From NCBI GenBank assembly GCA_010014835.2, contig JAAAKB020053753.1:1-22955 (forward strand): 22,955 bases of DNA. The letters run 5' to 3'. Each line of letters opens with the position of its first letter. Within the stretch, counting starts at the first letter, position 1. This document shows, piece by piece, positions 20,878 through 22,955 of this stretch. The position numbers and the translations under genes are program-made. This DNA is from Apostichopus leukothele. Lineage: Eukaryota > Echinodermata > Holothuroidea > Aspidochirotida > Stichopodidae. The notes below the pieces were generated by a model, which was not told the origin of the DNA, searched no databases, and saw only the letters and a list, made by a program, of their open reading frames with translations.

Positions 20878-21310
20878 AGGTCAACTGTCATTTTAGATAA
20901 CCAGAGGTCAAAGTATTGAAACCTTGTAATCACTTATTCCAAACTGAAGTTTGGATGAACATGATACAAAGTATGTGCATCCACTTAGGATTTCAAAGGA
21001 CATCAGACATCAGCATTGGTCTAAGTACAGAATATCTCAAGAAGGGAATGTTGACCAACTTCATACTGAATGTGTAAACGTACCACATTCATTTTAGAAG
21101 CCTACTGTTTTCGGTGGAGGTCATTTGGGGTCACCAGGGGTCAAATTGTGAAAACATTGTAATCACGATATATCTCGAAGCTTGGGCCGACCTCTAATTT
21201 AGTGTGTAGAAGCACCACATTGAGTTAAAGAAGCCTATTGTTGTTGGTGGAGGTCAAAGGTCATTTGGGGTCATCAGAGGTCAAATTGTGAAACCCTTGT
21301 AAACCTGTAC
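20878..21310. repeat. GGTCA-type repeat array with about 133-bp period
   Basis: The block GAAGCCTACTGTTTTCGGTGG at 21097 recurs as GAAGCCTATTGTTGTTGGTGG at 21230, a 133-bp period. Each is followed by TCATTTGGGGTCA, an AGGGGTCA or AGAGGTCA half-site, AAATTGTGAAA and TTGTAA. A more diverged unit starts at about 20878. Bases 21251-21263 are AGGTCA-A-AGGTCA, an exact DR1 arrangement, followed by GGGTCA (21268) and AGGTCA (21279). The array belongs with the copies at 3444 and 7830. It probably lies in the intron immediately before the zinc-finger exon. Confidence 0.75.
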
Positions 21311-21473
21311 ACCCTCACTATACATTAGGTGAGATTCATGGAGAAAACTGCTCATGTTACCTCATGGAAACCACAATGCATTTTTGCATTCTGGTTTTAT
21401 GATCTTATGTTGTATAGGAACAAACCTAAGGCAGACTTCTTCATTTTTTGTTGTATTTTGTTTATATTCTCAG

Positions 21474-22504
21474 GATTTCAGAGGCAGTCCTCATTGCACA
21501 TTGCTCAGTCAATTGTAGGAGAGCACGATGTTGTAAAGAAGGAAAGGGATATTGAGGAACATCTACCATGCAACCCTGAGGCTGAATCATCAAATTATGG
21601 AGAAATATCCCCAGAGGATTTGAAACTGACAAGAGGAACACCGGAACAAATAGATACACTTCATAGAGGAGAGAATCCTCACCAAAGAAGCGATTCCAAT
21701 TTGCTCTCTGCTTGTGACAAAGCTTTGACTAAATCCAGAACATTGCCGAGGCACGAGAGAACAGGTACAGGAGAGAAGCCGCCTAAAAAATGTAGCTATT
21801 GTGACAGACAGTTCACTCAAATTGAAAATGCAAAGAGACATGAAAGAACACATACAGGAGAGAAACCTTACCAATGTAGCTATTGTGGCAAGGAGTTTGC
21901 TAGGTCTGGCAACTTGAAGCGACATGAAAGAACACATACCGGAGTGAAGCTTTATCAGTGCCGTTACTGCGACACGAGGTTTGCTCTTTGGAAGAGTAGG
22001 AAGGCGCACGAAAAGACACATACAGGGGAGAAGCCTCATCAATGTATTGTCTGTAATAAACTGTTTGTCCATTCGTGGAGTTTGAAGTTACACGAGAAAA
22101 CACATACGGGAGAGAAAAATTATCCATGTAAATACTGCGACAAGAAGTTCACCGAGTCGGGAAACTTGAAGAAACATGAGAGAATACATACAGGAGAGAA
22201 GCCTCATCGGTGTTCTTTCTGCGACAAAACATTCGTACAATCGTATAATATGAGGAGACACGAAAGAACACATACGGGAGAGAAACCTTATCAATGTAAC
22301 GTCTGCGAGAAGAAGTTTTCTGCATCTGGCAAGTTGAAGAAACACGAGAGAATACATACCGGAGAGAAGCCTCATCAGTGCGCTCTCTGTGACAAAGCAT
22401 TTTTACGAGCTGATAATTTGAAGAGACATGAAAGATTACATACAGAAGGCAGGCTTATCACTGGAACTACTGTGGCCAAAAATTTGCTTAATCTGGAAGC
22501 TTGA
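21474..22504 (+). CDS. C2H2 zinc-finger protein, terminal exon with eight intact fingers
   Basis: The frame is open from ATG 21329 to TGA 22502, but its first 48 codons are unlike the rest and translate a T-rich tract ending TTTATATTCTCAG at 21473. That is a good 3' splice site, so the exon probably starts at 21474 in phase 1 and the true start codon lies upstream. Numbering from 21329, residues 49-125 are acidic and polar with a SUMO-type motif VKKE (69-72). A dead finger (about 126-146) keeps one Cys and one His. Eight intact Cys2-His2 fingers follow at 155-175, 183-203, 211-231, 239-259, 267-287, 295-315, 323-343 and 351-371, with a strict 28-residue period and mostly canonical TGEKP linkers (variants TGVKL and TGEKN). 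This is a nuclear DNA-binding protein, probably a transcription factor. I see no KRAB, BTB, SCAN or ZAD domain in the exon. The last 20 residues result from a one-base deletion in the linker after finger 8. A truncated or recently dying gene cannot be excluded. Confidence 0.88.
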
Positions 22505-22812
22505 AGATTCATGAAAGAAAACACACAGGAGAGCAGCGTTAGCAGAGCTCTACGAGAAGAGTTTGCTCAGATCTGGGCACATGAAAGAACACATTCAGAG
22601 AGAAACCTTATCAAAATGTGACTATTTTGACAAAGTTTTTGGCTAAATCTGAATTTACTTTTTATGAAGAACAGATATAGGAGAGAAGTCTTGTGTATGT
22701 AGGGATTGTAGTTATTGTTACGAAATGTTTGTTCATTCTGGAAGTAAGAAAGCCCTATGAAAGAACACATGTATAGACGGATACAGGAGAGAAGCCTCAT
22801 CAGCGAGAGAAC
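22445..22812 (+). pseudogene. Decayed zinc fingers 9 to 13 downstream of the stop
   Basis: After the linker frameshift, finger remnants continue in shifted frames. Finger 9 (22462-22524) reads [14 protein letters not shown] at 22489, then [14 protein letters not shown]; its first Cys is Trp. Finger 10 keeps EEFAQI and AHERTH (to 22594). Finger 11 keeps CDYFDKVFG (about 22617-22645). Finger 12 keeps CSYCYEMFVHSGSKKAL (about 22708-22758). A last TGEKPHQ linker lies at about 22784-22804. Stops and indels separate all of them, so they are not translated as an array. They now lie in the 3' UTR or beyond it. Confidence 0.8.
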
Positions 22813-22840
22813 TTTGAGCACTATCAATGTTGTTAACATG

Positions 22841-22846
22841 ATTAAA
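22841..22846 (+). terminator. ATTAAA variant polyadenylation signal
   Basis: ATTAAA is the commonest variant of AATAAA and is the first such hexamer after the zinc-finger stop codon, about 340 bases downstream. No clear GU-rich downstream element is visible within the window, so its use is uncertain. Confidence 0.25.
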
Positions 22847-22955
22847 AGAATAGTCTTGGTCAAAATTTCTATTTGTTTTGTTAAAGAGGAACATAATCTA
22901 AGCATTCTGGTGAAATTTGCATTCAATTCCTATGTACCGTTTTTGAGATATTGAC

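Noticed and set aside
21590-22400. Several long minus-strand ORFs (up to 160 codons) opposite the zinc-finger exon
   Set aside because: They are antisense shadows of the 84-bp finger period; their own repeats mirror the finger units.

Overview
The window is AT-rich nuclear DNA from a multicellular animal. Intron signals, sparse coding sequence, diverged repeats and a tandem C2H2 zinc-finger exon all point away from bacteria. Recurrent short strings such as TAGGCCTA and CTGTACAGTA, a finger array of the type YCDKx[11 protein letters not shown], and GGTCA-rich interspersed repeats suggest a marine deuterostome invertebrate, with an echinoderm as the best guess. That assignment rests on pattern recognition only.

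Layout from left to right. Positions 1-735 are a diverged interspersed repeat with a 244-bp internal tandem duplication. On the minus strand at 1431-1633 is a CpG-rich, acidic first coding exon with a good start context and a plausible splice donor, resembling the N-terminus of P2X7-like cytosolic proteins. A perfect 22-bp palindrome with a full cAMP-response element lies 120 bp upstream of its ATG. Three tandem 94/95-bp units occupy 2402-2684. A foldback/MITE-like element with CCGGTA-rich inverted arms lies at 4381-4896. A decayed retroelement Gag-like gene, one frame broken by three stops, occupies 7104-7823, and a GGTCA-type repeat abuts its 3' side. From 8135 to about 20870 the sequence is mostly intergenic or intronic, with one more repeat copy (13620-13745), a motif cluster near 10.5 kb, and two weak first-exon candidates (10689-10835 plus, 18596-18651 minus).

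The one strong gene is at the right end. It is the terminal exon of a C2H2 zinc-finger protein (21474-22504, plus strand) with eight intact fingers, preceded by an intronic GGTCA repeat array carrying DR1-type nuclear-receptor half-site pairs. The finger array is decayed on both flanks: one dead finger precedes the intact block, and about five frame-broken finger remnants follow it to about 22810.

The elements do not form an operon or a shared pathway. I find no convincing new multi-gene system. The points most worth checking are the collapsing zinc-finger array, the orphan acidic first exon with its CRE palindrome, the foldback element, and the recurrent repeat family carrying nuclear-receptor-like sites.
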